A stretch of 64,000 nt of DNA, taken from NCBI RefSeq assembly GCF_907164915.1, contig NC_061867.1, positions 48,797,852 to 48,861,851 of the forward strand, in the 5' to 3' direction. This DNA is from Impatiens glandulifera. Taxonomy: Eukaryota; Streptophyta; Magnoliopsida; Ericales; Balsaminaceae. Within the stretch, counting starts at the first letter, position 1; each line of letters opens with the position of its first letter. A program made the translations under genes and the position numbers. The notes under the pieces were generated by a model. It made no database searches, had not been told where the DNA came from, and was given only the letters and a program-made list of their open reading frames with translations. Shown here in pieces: positions 24,601 to 36,500 of the stretch.

Positions 24601-27331
24601 TTAATAAACCAAGAATACCGCAAAGGTTGTGTGGCATCGATTAGGTACTAAGAGAAGAGAGAAGATGAAAGAAAAACTTACATGAAAGTTGAGATCTCAT
24701 GTTATTTTCTTCACTTCTCTAGTTAAGTCGTTTACTTTCTGCTGAATTAATTTTCTAATTAATTATTGTTTTCTAGTTTTTCAATACAGAACCTTATGCT
24801 TGTGATCCATCTTCTCTGCCAAAATATCCTCCAACTAAAGAGATTGATGCTAAACGACGTGATGATGAGGCTCGCAGGTGAGATGAGCATTTACAGTTAT
24901 TTGATATTTTGATTAATTCTTTTAATGTTAGTTGTTAGGAGTTGTTTGGTTCCAAACTTACTGAAGTCATAGAGATACATTTTAGATTGTTTTTTTTTGG
25001 GAAAATACATTTTAGATTGTTATGACAAACCATTACATGATAGTTTCCATCCTCTCTATAAATCACATATACATGGCTTTTAATGAGACTTAAAAGTTCA
25101 TATTATTTGTTCTTTTTATTGTTGTGAACTGTGCCTAAATAGTGTTTTCTGTTTTCTAATTCTAGAGATATCTTTATTCAGTTTTGTTTGTTCTTAGCTG
25201 GTCATAAGAAAAACCTGAAGGGCACAGTAGATTTCATGGTGATATAGTTCATTCCTTAATATCTAATAACTAATTTCCTACTTTTTTGCATTTTTTGACA
25301 TTTCAGACTGTAAAGACTTCCCATAAAATATGACTTTACATGTTTATAATTAAGAGTAAACCCTTAAATAATCCCTCAAACTATTTCTCGAATTTGAATC
25401 TGCCCTCAAACTATCAACTATGAAACCATTTTGAAATGATAACTTACTTTTAACTGGATTTTTTCCGTTCAAACTCATAGCCATGTATGACCATTTTTGC
25501 TAACTGAACCCTTTTATGTTTATTGCCTCAACACCTATTTAGAGTAGTTATTTAAAAAAAAAGTTATATGTGGCAAATATTAAATGTGTACAATCAATAA
25601 AAATGGCACTAGATGGCTGAGAGTTCGAACAAAAAAATCCCATTAAAAATCGATGTTTAAAAGTGGTTCCTAACAAAAATTTCTCATAGTTGAATGGTTT
25701 ATACCCACGCTAATAACTCAAAAGCATGAATCTTGGACTAAGGGGCTTAACCTCCTATTGTCTCATGTATGATTTCTATTGAAAGCACCTTGATTAAAGT
25801 TGGGGGTCATGGTGATGGATTGTTGTGCTAGCTTCCCCCGGGATGCGTTGGGGGTGCATGTAAGCTTGTAAAATGTTTTTAAACAAATTAGTGAATACTT
25901 TGAGGGCTTATTTATGAGTTCTTACTCCCCCCTCTTAAAAGAAAACTCAATGATTTCTTTCTTGACTATATTTAGAGGGTTATCTAGGTTAAGGTAGCAA
26001 ATTTATATTTTGTAGAATGCTTCCTTTGTGTTGTGCCAAATAATTAAAAATTTATTGTATCAAATGAAATGAAAATGGTACATGATATCTTTGCATACAC
26101 AGGCTCAGAGCTGCAAACAAAACCCAGGTAGATGGTGCCAAGAAAACAAGATCACGTGGTAGGGCTGTTCGTGCTGTTCCTGCTCCAGAAGCCAATGCTG
26201 AGCTTCAGTCTAATATGGATGTATGTCTACTTTATTTTACTATTATATGTTACCAGTTATTTCTCACCATTTACAATAACTGATTCTCAAACTTAAGTTA
26301 AAGCTATCTCACATGTGTCAAAATCCAATTTTTGTCGCATTACCTGGTGCGATTGATAATGCTAAATATTGAATACTGAATTTTAAGTGTTTGAAAAATA
26401 AATAATGATCAAATCAATAAAAGTAAGCACTTATATGTAAGTTGGTTTAATAAAATATGGATCTAATGTTCAGAAAATATTTAAAATAGGCCATACAGTA
26501 ACTTAATGTGATTAATTAACATGAGTTAAAGTTGTCTTTTGTATATTCTTATCATATTAACGAGTTAGTTTCCCAAATGAAGTCATATTTTTTAACTTAA
26601 TCTTTTAGTTTAATTTGAGCTGCATCTAATAATTTAGTGATTTTAGATATAACAATTATTAGAAAATATAATTCAATTATTCACTTAATTATTCAGATCA
26701 AGTGATAAATTGTCTTATATGTTAGTGTTTTTAGTGGAAACTTCACTAAGGGCTTGTTTTATTTTTCTTTTGAAATAAACCGATTTATTTTGGGGGGAAA
26801 AATACACTGTTGGATGAAAATTGGATTATTTGAGCTAACAGAATATTTTTAGTGTTTAATATTTTAAAATATGAAAAACATAAAAGGGTATTTCTATATT
26901 TTAGCTAATGATTTGATGAAAGTAGTGAAATTTGAAATTCAATGAATTCATGATTATTATTATTTTTTTGAATCTGAAAAGGTTTTCGTTTGACACTTTT
27001 TTCGACTTATCCTGTTGAACAGCATCGAAGGCGGCTTATAACCCATGCAAATGCAAAAAGCAGGAGTGAAAAGTTCCCTCCACCTCACCAAGACGGAGCG
27101 CTTGGTGTTCCTTTAGGTTCTTCTCACCGTATTGATCCTACTACAATCCCTTCAGATATCCCCTTTAGTTCAACTTCGTTTAATAATTATCCAAAGGACA
27201 TGATCGAAAACTGGTCAGGTCCTTTGGGTGAGCCCGCCACAGCTGGCGGTTCAAGAGGCAGGAAACGACCAGGAACAAAAAAAGGTATAAATGGAAAAAA
27301 TGAGGTTAAAGGGAAGGAAAGTTGGGTTTAA
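18699..27331 (+). CDS. CDK-like Ser/Thr protein kinase (At1g54610 type), N-myristoylation motif
   Basis: Exons: 18699-19082, 20081-20365, 20459-20776, 23871-24098, 24777-24877, 26103-26220, 27023-27331; 580 aa. The start MGCVLGREVSSG is a classical plant MGC N-myristoylation/palmitoylation site, so membrane attachment is likely. A charged low-complexity region follows. Then WPSWLSAHVGEAIDGWLPRR leads into the kinase domain (about residues 122-405). The domain has the Gly loop IGSGTYSNVYKA, Lys152 in VALKK, the C-helix stretch ESVRFMCREI, catalytic Asp247 in HRDIKGSN, Asp265 in DFGLA, and the P+1 region VTLWYRSPELLLG. These are CDK-group features without a PSTAIRE helix. The Arg/Lys-rich C-terminal tail with NAKSRSEKFPPPHQ is typical of this plant family. 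All catalytic residues are present. Substrate and cyclin partner are not shown by the sequence. The exact acceptor of the last exon is my choice. Confidence 0.94.
19131..20045. repeat. Inverted pair of diverged ~370-bp copies in kinase intron 1
   Basis: The reverse complement of about 19150-19520 aligns, with gaps, to plus-strand 19672-20035. Shared words occur in the same order: CCTAATTGGGTCCCAAAGGA / CCTAAATTGGGTTTCAGAGG, AGCAATAATTTGCAGA / AGCAATATATTTCCAGA, AATGTATAGCCAAGGCTTT / AATGTATGGTCTAGGCTTT, TCATTGGCACTGC / TCATTGGCACCTGC, GATGAGGTAAA / GATGAGGCAAA, GAAGGTACAGGTTTAC / GAAGGTACAAGTTTAC. Both look like decayed coding sequence, with partly open hydrophobic frames, but I cannot name the parent gene. 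The spacer is about 150 bp, so the unspliced intron could fold into a long imperfect hairpin. Confidence 0.75.
21228..21612 (+). mobile_element. MITE of the TTA-flanked family, kinase intron 3
   Basis: The left end TTA|GGGTGTGTTTGATAAAACT and the right end, whose reverse complement begins GGTGTTTAATAACAAAACT, form imperfect terminal inverted repeats. TTA lies on both sides. A three-base TTA/TWA duplication is characteristic of PIF/Harbinger (Tourist-type) MITEs. The element is about 380 bp with no coding potential. Confidence 0.8.
22446..22810. mobile_element. MITE-like element, ATCATGATC-rich family, kinase intron 3
   Basis: The stretch repeats AATCTGGATCATGATC and AATTTGAATCATGATC words, then reads TTGTACCAAACAAAAACAAA, CACTTTCAATCTTTAACTTT and GATTGTGACAAAATACTAGA. 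Related text occurs near 42.5-42.75, 53.5-53.8 and 61.5-61.65 kb, so it is a dispersed family. I could not fix the termini. Confidence 0.55.
24195..24350. mobile_element. Short MITE-like element, CATTTGGAAACAC family
   Basis: The left end reads CCATTTGGAAACACTTTTGT. The right end, read in reverse complement, begins CCTTTTCGTAACACTTTTTG and continues TTTCTGGATC. The interior has GATCCAGATGAGATC. Related elements lie near 34.41-34.56, 54.53-54.70 and 60.55-60.72 kb. This one sits in kinase intron 4. Confidence 0.6.
25353..25936. mobile_element. TIR element, CCCTCAAA family, kinase intron 5
   Basis: The left end contains AGAGTAAACCCTTAAATAAT and CCCTCAAACTATT. The reverse complement of the right end contains AGTAAGAACTCATAAATAAG and CCCTCAAAGTATT, so the termini are inverted repeats about 35 bp long. 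The interior has no ORF. Its AT content differs from the intron around it. Confidence 0.55.
26344..26735 (+). mobile_element. Diverged copy of the TTA-flanked MITE family, kinase intron 6
   Basis: It preserves the family order: GATAATGCTAAATATTGAAT, GAATTTTAAGTGTT, ATGTAAGTTGGTTTAATAAA, ACTTAATTATTCAGATCAAG, TGATAAATTGTCTTATATGT. The ends are more diverged than in the 21.2-kb copy. A copy of the GGGCTTGTTT family (about 26752-26950) follows directly. Confidence 0.65.
26752..26950. mobile_element. MITE-like element, GGGCTTGTTT family
   Basis: It begins GGGCTTGTTTTATTTTTCTT and includes GGATGAAAATTGGATTATTT, GTTTAATATTTTAAAATATG and TAATGATTTGATGAAAGTAG. The same words recur at 10735-10800, 39858-40040 and in the tandem pair at 43.36-43.82 kb. 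Confidence 0.5.
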
Positions 27332-27620
27332 AAAATTTCTTTTTCTTTTCTTTATCTCTTTACATACATTAAGGATTTACATTTATTGAGAGTCTATCAG
27401 TACACATTTTCTCAAGGTATATTTGATTTGATATCTAAATGTTTCTGAAAATTTGATTATGCAAATGGGATTTCTTTTAGTTCTTCCTTTTTTCAGTTAG
27501 GGCACTTATCTATTTGTTATTTGAGAGTCAATCATTTGTTCTGTTATTTTGATACATCTCTTGATTGCTGGTGGTTGGAAAGGTCTTATTGTTCATGTAA
27601 CTTGAAAATCTCAATAAAGT
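27332..27620 (+). terminator. Kinase 3' UTR with poly(A) signal
   Basis: AATAAA at about 27613-27618 lies ~285 bp after the stop codon and is the best poly(A) signal candidate. No other coding frame is seen here. Confidence 0.4.
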
Positions 27621-29685
27621 TTGTTTAATTTGAGTGTACTTCATTAGAGTTTAAACCATGATGCTAATAAGAATTTAAAATTTTGTTTTAAATTCGATTA
27701 ATATTCAAACCACCGTATTGAAGTGAGAAATCGATTGGCGGGTTCTTCAGGTTAGGTCTAAGTGTAGACTAACCCACAATTATTTGTATTTGTTTTTACC
27801 CGGTTTAGTCTTGGGGTGATTAACTTAATGAGAATCGAAACTTTGAAAAAAAGTTAATTCTTAGTGGGACTTGAACCCGACTTCTTAATTAAGCTACTTA
27901 GAAATAACAAAAGAGAATCAAAATTTGTGTACATGAATTAATTTAAAAACATATTTGGATTATATTTTATGTGATGAACAATAAATAATAAAAATCATCA
28001 TGAATATAGCTAAAGTGACGATTTTGGGTGTATTTCATATTAAAGGCATATGAATATGTATTCAGATAGACATTGACTTGGACCACTTGGTTGAGTAAAA
28101 AATCTAGGTTAGAAAAAAAAAAATATTTCATACTGGGTCAATAATATCTTATAATATATATTATTAACACAAATCTATTTATTATATTTTTTATTTAAAA
28201 ACTTTTACTATAATAATATAATAATATAATATTGATATCATTATAATTTATAATATTTATATTATGATAATATCTTACCATATATTATCTTTATATTATA
28301 ACATTACCATTCTTATTTCTATTTGATTCCAAATCAAAAATATTACATGCGATTGACGTAATATATGTTTTTTTTATTGAGAAAACGATATGGTGAGAAT
28401 AAAATACATGAAAGGTAAATCCTTGCGTAATTTAAATTTGTGTTAAGATGATGCAATAAAATAAGTTTTTCTACTCTAAGCAAAATTGACATAAAGGGCA
28501 AATATAAAAAACTAATGTTAGAGAAATATTTCTTGAACCATTAAAAAAAACAAATTTTATTGATTTTATTTTTATGTTAGGTAAGCAGAATTATACCCAT
28601 TTGACTATTTATCTTGCCTTGATAGCCAAACATTGACCTTTGCCTTGATATGCATATTGATTTATCTTTTATGTATTTACTTTTATTAATTTCCTCATAA
28701 GAAATGATTCAATTTTTATCCTTATCTTATTTTTTTATTAGAACAAATCAGAATAGAAACATATAAACAAAAGTAAACATAAAAATAAAATCAAATGAAA
28801 AAAATAAAAACCAAGTGAATAAATTGATTCCGAAATAAAAGAAGCCACAAACTTAGTGCAAGTCGTGAAAAAGATGCACAATACATATACACTCCTTTTA
28901 GGAATTTCAATTTTGAAAAATAATTAATAGTGCATTGAAAGAATTCATGTTGTATATTTGAAAAAAATACTTAAGAGTAAGGATTATATTTTAAAATTGT
29001 CCCGTGGTAATCAACTTAAACCGATTGGTATGGTTTTTCCCTCTTTGACGAGATTGATGCGAATTCAGAAAAACCCGAAATATGTTAATCGGGTTTTGAG
29101 GCATGTATGGTAATTACATGCCCTGCACTAATCCTCGAACTGAACCGAAAGAACCAGAATTTTATTTTTAATGATAATTGCTTAAAATAATTAACATATA
29201 TACTTATTTAATGTAATTATTATTTTTTTTCCTTTTTCACTAAAAAAAAAATACTCTTTATTTTTTTTATTTAATGCAATCATTAAAAGTTTATTTTATC
29301 TTAAATATATAAATTATTTTATTTTATTATATATATTTTAAGTAAAATGACTTTCGGTTTTTGGTGCACCGCGGCGAACTCCGTCCTCAATCGGGACAGT
29401 GATGATTCTTATTTAAAATCCCCTTATAGGATTGGGACGGAATTTGTAGATTCGGGGAAGGATGGTAATAAGATTTCTTGAATTGCTATCACTATTTTTA
29501 AATGAATGATTTTTGGTTAAAATTTATGACTATAAAAAGATATATTTCACAATACTTAGAGATGAATATGTAATTAAAAATAAATACTTAGACATGAACT
29601 AGTTAATATCTGTAACCAAAAATAAAGTTGAGCTTTAAAAAACTTTATTAAATATATAAATACATTAAATTGTCAAATTATAGTT
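27621..29685. other. Intergenic AT-rich stretch
   Basis: No gene is seen. A GACTTGAACCCGACTTCTTA text at about 27868 resembles retroelement-derived sequence. A less AT-rich patch at 29360-29470 (CACCGCGGCGAACTCCGTCC, ATCGGGACAG, GGGACGGAATTTG) resembles decayed transposon ends. Neither can be assigned. Confidence 0.45.
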
Positions 29686-29689
29686 TCTT

Positions 29690-30118
29690 ATCAGGGTTAA
29701 TTGATATTTCAAACCGCATCTTTCAAATTTTGTAATTTGTGGTTCATTAGTGATAAAGTTATATAAAACGAGTTTAATTTAAATAGTTTCAAACAAAGTT
29801 AATTTAGTATACGTGATATTTATAAATAAAAAAAATAAAAAAATCATATAACTAATTTAACTACCAAATTTCAACTAATGAAAGATTTTAATTACTGATT
29901 TTTTAAATTCAATACTTAAAATTCTTAATTCGTTAAAATTCGGGAGTTTAATTAAGTAAATATTTTATTTATTATTTATAAATTCCACGTAAATAATAAA
30001 TGCATTTAAATAAAAATAACATGTTAAAATTTCGTTTGATATAATTTTAACAATAAAAAATCTTAAATTGTCAATAATAATGAGATTTAAAATAAATTTC
30101 AAAATTATAATTCGACAA
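29690..30118. mobile_element. Foldback / long-TIR MITE, copy 2
   Basis: This is the same family as the element at 15.9-16.3 kb. It has ATTTCAAACCGCATC at the left, TTATAAATAAAAAAAATAAA in the left arm, TAATTCGTTAAAATTC near the centre, TATTATTTATAAATTCCACG in the right arm, TATAATTTTAACAATAAAAA and GAGATTTAAAATAAATTTCA at the right end. The arms are more diverged than in copy 1. Confidence 0.7.
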
Positions 30119-30589
30119 TTCCACCTATATAAATATAAATATGTTTATGATTAATATATATTTGAAAGTATTATCTTATTAAATTAATAATATACTTAAA
30201 AAAATAATATACAGTTTTATTTTTGGTCAAACATCTAGAATTCCTAATGCCAAACTTTAGGTTTATTATCCCATTTGCCAATTAAGCTATATAGTATAAC
30301 GAAAAGTTTAGGAGATGATTTGATCCTTACAGAAAATATTAAGGTCCTTTTTGTGATTATTTTCTTCCTATATATATTACTGCGTGTTTGTGAATTTTGA
30401 GTTTTTCTTTTTCATAAATCTCTGGTTAAGACTGCCAGGAGTGAACATATGTTCCTAGCCTTTGTCCGCTAGTTTCTCTTTCATCTCTCTTTCTCTCTCT
30501 CTACATAAAGTTTTAAAACCCTTCTCAAATCTCCAATCATCTGTAAAATTGTTGCCGAATCCAGAAAATCTAGGTAAAAAGACAGAAAA

Positions 30590-33500
30590 ATGGACGAAAG
30601 TGGGGTAGCAAACAATGTAGCAAGGGCCATTGTTGCCGTTCTAGACTGGAGTACCTCACCGGACGCTAGAAAAGCTGCCGTATCTTACTTAGAATCAGTA
30701 CTCTTTCTCACCCTTAAACTCTGATATGTGTATATGCCGATGTTGTGTACTCTTTTTCATAAGGCATGATTGATTGATTTGTTTCCTTTATCTTATTTGT
30801 GAACCCCCCTTTTAGTTTCTGATAATGAATCGACTTTTGGAGTTGAAAAGTTAAAATCTTTTGAAGTGTTAGGTTTAGGGTTTAGGGGTTTTATGTTTGA
30901 ATATTTATTGATGAGTGCCCTAGAGATTAAACCCACTTCAAGACTACAAGGATGGTTGAATTCACCATCAATATGGTGGTCTAGATGCAGACATTAGTTA
31001 TGATTTATAATCTGTATCAAGTCATGAGCTAAAATTAATCCAAGAAAACTTTGTTTGATCTATGTATGACTGAGGTCTGTATTAGCTGGGTTGATTTGCC
31101 TCTTTGTTTAAGTAGCTAATTTCTTCTGTGGCTTGGTTTGGATTTCTGAAAAGGCGTTAACCTCTTGATGTTACTGAACTTGCAATGATTCTTATTGGAA
31201 TTATCTGTACTTTGACAACTGAGCTAAGTGATTGTCCAGCTCGGAAGCTATTTATCAATGAATGATTGTGTGTTTCATTTTTGTGATTCTTCTACCTGCA
31301 ATTTCCAGGGAAATTCTCATCATTTCATTGGCATGAGTTGTTTGGTTGACACTGCATAAATTGCAGATATTTCTCTTTGAAGTCTCTGGACAGTCCCCAA
31401 CTAATACCTCCACATTGAAGAACTCACAATAATATTTTATTTTCCACATCCATTTTTATTTATCCAAACAATGATAATTTAGAAATGCTGAATAAAGACT
31501 TAATCATTTTGATAACTTATCAACTTATCTTAATGATTAAGTGCTTATTTCAATTAAGTTCATTAGATTTCTGCTATTTCAAACCACTTAATTATTTAGA
31601 TTGAGATTAGCTAAAAATTATTTGAACTCGATAAGTTAGTAAAAGTGTCCAAAAGACAATTTTAACCCCTTGAAGTTAATAAAATTATGTCATGATAAGG
31701 GTAAAGTAGTCCTTAAGTACTAAATAGTCTAAGTACTTTCTCGATGCTAGTTCCATTTTGATCAACTCTATTTACATATTAAGTTCTTAAAATTTGAATA
31801 TATTCATTTGGTTGATTCAACATTTATTTTGGAAAGTCTTCACTCATTCTGTACTTAAAATTAAGTATTCAGCATTAAACACTTGGTTTCTAGATGTCAT
31901 TTGTTTTTTTATATCTTCCACTCTTTGCAGATAAAAGGTGGAGACATTCGTGTGTTGGCAAGCATATCATTTATTTTAGTCAAGAAGGAGTGGTCATCTG
32001 AAATTCGATTACATGCTTATAAACTGCTTCAGGTTTGTATCTGCATCCTTTCACATTACCGTGCCAAGATAATTGTGTGCTTGGTCAATGATTAGAGTCC
32101 TTATAGAGACAATGTATATATATTGTGGTCGAGGTGTTCCTTGTCCCATAGTTTATAGCTGGATCTTCTCAATTTAAATTTCTTGATAGGTCTTTATTCA
32201 GCATACAACATTAGCCGAAGAAATATAATTCTCTTTTTTAAACCATTATTTTTATTTATTTTTATGTTTTTGCGTCTCTATCTTTTTGTCTATGCACCAG
32301 CCTACTGTAATGACACCTTCATGTAATTACTAAGTATTTGTAAGAAAATACTAGCTGTAACCTATACAACACATAAATTGAATTTGGTTACAAATCAATG
32401 ACATTTTATCAAGACACAAAGCAACTTGTTACCAAGGTTATTTTGAAGTAATTTTTGTGTGTGTAATTCAATATAGATTTTACTCATTGTAAGGGTTACT
32501 TGGTTGATGAGTTATTTATTTATAATGGAAAAAATTGAAACTTTGAGCTCTAGTATGGAAAAATAGTATTTAACCTAGTCTTGGGTTTAATGATTTTGAA
32601 TGTTATGTTTATGTGCAGCACATGGTTCGTTTACGCTGGGAGGAATTAAGTTCGGGGGAAAGACATAACTTTGCAAAGGTTGCTTTTGACATGATGTCTG
32701 AAATGTCCAACCCCTGTGAAGAGTGGGCTCTAAAAAGTCAGACAGCTGCTCTTGTTGCTGAGGTTAAATATAATATTTCCTATTCTTAGAGGTTATGTAT
32801 TATGATCCCTTTGTAATCATATATTCATTTTCATTTCACCATTTTCTCAGATAATCAGAAGAGAAGGGCTAAACCTATGGCAAGAACTTTTTCCATCTTT
32901 AATTTCCCTTGCCGGAAAGGGCCCTGTTCAAGTATGTGCAATCTAAGGACTTTTTTAGTTTTTTTTCTTTTTTTCTTTCCATAGGTTTCTGTTTTTTCAG
33001 ATGGATTTCTGAATGTGGTTTATTTCATGTATTTTAGGCTGAATTGGTTTCAATAACACTAAGGTGGCTCCCCGAAGACATTACAGTTCACAATGAAGAC
33101 TTAGAAGGTCATTTACTGGAGGAACTGGTTTTTAATTATTAACACTTAACTGTCTTGATAAATTTAGGGTTTTCTATAGACACATCCTTCCATACCATGG
33201 CAACAAATTGGCATTAATAATGGGTCTATTAGGTTGTAATACTACCTTGTAATTTATTGGTCTTTGCAATTGAGTATTTTTCTGAATTATTATATCCACC
33301 GTTTGCTTCTAATTCATACTTTGGAAGCTGGTAAATTGTTTGGATTTTCTTTAACTGATTACAGTGAATAATGAAGATATATATTAGATTTTTGTTTTGA
33401 TGATTGCTGATGAACATCTGTTCTACCGTGAGCTTATAATTTTAATAAATGCTTCTGGTTTTGAAAAGAAGTTCAAGATTTATGAATAAAGTAGTCTTCT

Positions 33501-36500
33501 TTCTAATTTTGGGTGCACACATCAAATTATCTCACTCATTTTAATCTACCGTGTTCAGGTGAACGACGGAGATTACTTCTGCGCGGGCTGACTCAATCTT
33601 TATCTGATATTTTTCCATTACTCTATTCTGTATGTTTTGATTCTAACTTCTGTTATAATTTCCCCTTATCTATGTCTCCCTGAATTATTTTTTTCATACA
33701 CAGTTACTTGAAAGACATTTTGGAGCAGTCATTAGTGAAGCAGGGCAACAACGAATTGACATAGCTAAACAGCATGCAGCAACTGTAACAGCTACACTGA
33801 ATGCTCTTAACGCATATGCGGAGTGGGCACCTTTACCTGAACTTTCAAAACATGGAATAGTTCATGGGTATTTTTCTATGAATTGTGTTATTTCTTATTT
33901 AAACAATCAAGTTAAAGGGTTTCATCTCTACCTCTTTCCACCTCTTCAGGTGTGGATTTTTACTTTCTTCACCCGATTTTCGTCTTCATGCTGCGGAGTT
34001 TTTCAAACTTGTTTCTTCAAGGTATGTTCTTTCTGATGCGAAAGAATTGTTCATTTTGGGTATTTTTAATTTGAGCTTTTGCAGGAAGAGACCATATGAT
34101 GATACAACTGAGTATGACTCTGCTATGAGAATTGTCTTTGAGAAATTGATGGGTGTTTCCAACGATTTCTTGCGTAGATCTGAATCTATCTCTTGTATTG
34201 ATGAGAGCGAACTTGAATTTGCTGAATGTATATGTGATAGTATGGCAAATTTGGGATCTTTAAACTTGCAATGTGTCTCTGGAGATGAGACAATCGTCTC
34301 TGTTTATCTGCAACAGGTATGTGAGAATAGTCCTTGTATAATTTATGTGAACTAATTATGAAACTGATTAACCATAGATTCAAGAGGTTCTTAAAAATTT
34401 ATCTGCCAGAATGCCTCATTTGGGAACACTTTTTGTTTCTGTTTATGTACGCCGATCCAAATGTAGATACACTTGGAAACTGAACTAAGTCAAACAAAAA
34501 AAATTATTTATGTTTTCGAAAATGGATCCAGATACAGAAACAATAAGTTCCTAAATGGGGATATTATGTGAAAACTATGTATTGTTTGAGCGATTCGTAT
34601 AATACTCTTTTGGACACGCTTCATGTTGCATTTCGTATAGTTCATAAGGGTTCGCATTTTTCATGCTAGCTGTAGTTTACTAAAACTAACTACTTTAATC
34701 TCTTTTCAGATGCTAAGTTACTTCCGACATGATAGTCTGGCAATTCATTATCAATCTATGCTCTTTTGGCTGGTTCGTATATTCTTCTTGAAATATAAGT
34801 TGTATTTATATATGCATCTTCTTACTTGCTTCTTTTCACATTTTACTCTGTCTGGGAGCAGGCTCTGTTGAGAGACCTATTGTCCAAACCAAAGATCCTC
34901 ACACCAACAACTGCAGATGGTTCAGCTATTATTCTGAACTCTGCTTTAGGTCATGGCAGTAAAGAGAAGAAGAACCTCTTGGCTCTTCTGAATGATGATA
35001 TATGCACTGCTATACTTGATACATCTTTCAGGCGCTTGGTAAAGAAAGAAAAGATTCTTCCTGGATCATCTTTTTCTTCTGGATCCCTTGAATTGTGGAA
35101 TGAAGATTTTGAAGGAAAAGGCGAATTCAGCCAATACCGTTCCAAGCTTGTACGTAAACCTTTTCTTTTCTATTTGGTTTTCATGCAAATTTATATGATT
35201 AACTGTTTACTGTTTTCATATGCTGTTAAACTTTTCCACTTTATGAAGCGAGTTTATTTGTGTCATGCATATTTAGTTCACCATAATATTCTTTTGTATG
35301 GAAGATGTTTTTATTATCTTCCTTACATATGTTTCCATCTTAAATAGTGTTGAATACCCTGATTATTGTTGTGATTTTTCCTTGTGTGAGCAAAAGGTTT
35401 CTCTTTTTCATTTCATCACTAGTTGTAACCTTCTTTTATGCATGTTATTATGTACTTATATTTATATATATATATATATATTATAATCATTCGTTCTTTT
35501 TATAATTAGAACTTGCCTATAAGAGTTCATATCATACAACTAAATTAAATTAAGTAATATGGTATCATTATTTTGTCCTTACAAAATAATTCTTTATATC
35601 ATTATTACGAACTCAAACAATACATTTTGTTTTAATTTTCAAATTCAATTTTATCAAAAATAAAATAAAATTAGCTTAGGTAAGAAAAATATAACAAATA
35701 AATAATCACTCTTTAACATTTATACCAAACTTTTAATATACTAAATAAAGTTTATACAATTTCATTTATGTACTATCAATAAGTTTAATTTTAATTATTT
35801 AATAATAATAATAAAATTATTAGTACCAATTCATCGTGTCTTGAAATTTGAGTTGTTTAATTAACGACATTCATATTACATGTTCTAGATTTGGTATATT
35901 GGAGAATTGATGTAGACAGTGTTGTTATTATTAGAAGTCGTCATTTAGAACACCAATTATTTAATTTGTCTAAAAACATTTATGTCAGATTTATTTCCTT
36001 TCTACATGTATTATTGATTACTGATTTAAAATTTTATTTGACATCTATTTCTTCACATGTAGAAAATTTGTAGTATCATTTTAAAATGGAAAAAATTGAT
36101 ATTAACAATTTATTTCCATTAAACAAATACACATTTTTTAATATTTTTAGTTTGGCATGTATACATTTGTAAACAATCCATTTGCCATATCTAACTCGTC
36201 CTTAATCAAAGTATCTATGTAGAAAATGATTAATTGCGGAAAGATAAAGAGGGGGTCAGTTTGATATATTTCTTTTAATACACAATTTTCATATCTTATT
36301 GTTCGGCAGCATACATTTGTAGGATAATTTCCAATTGTTGCATCTAACATTTCTTCTGAATTCAAAGTATCTATATAGAAAATGACAAATTGGAGAGAGG
36401 TAAAGGGAGGGGTCAATTCAATATATTACATTTAATACCTATAAACTCATTGAAAATGAAGCCCCTAGTGAAAAGTTATAAACTTTCAATGAAAGTTTTT

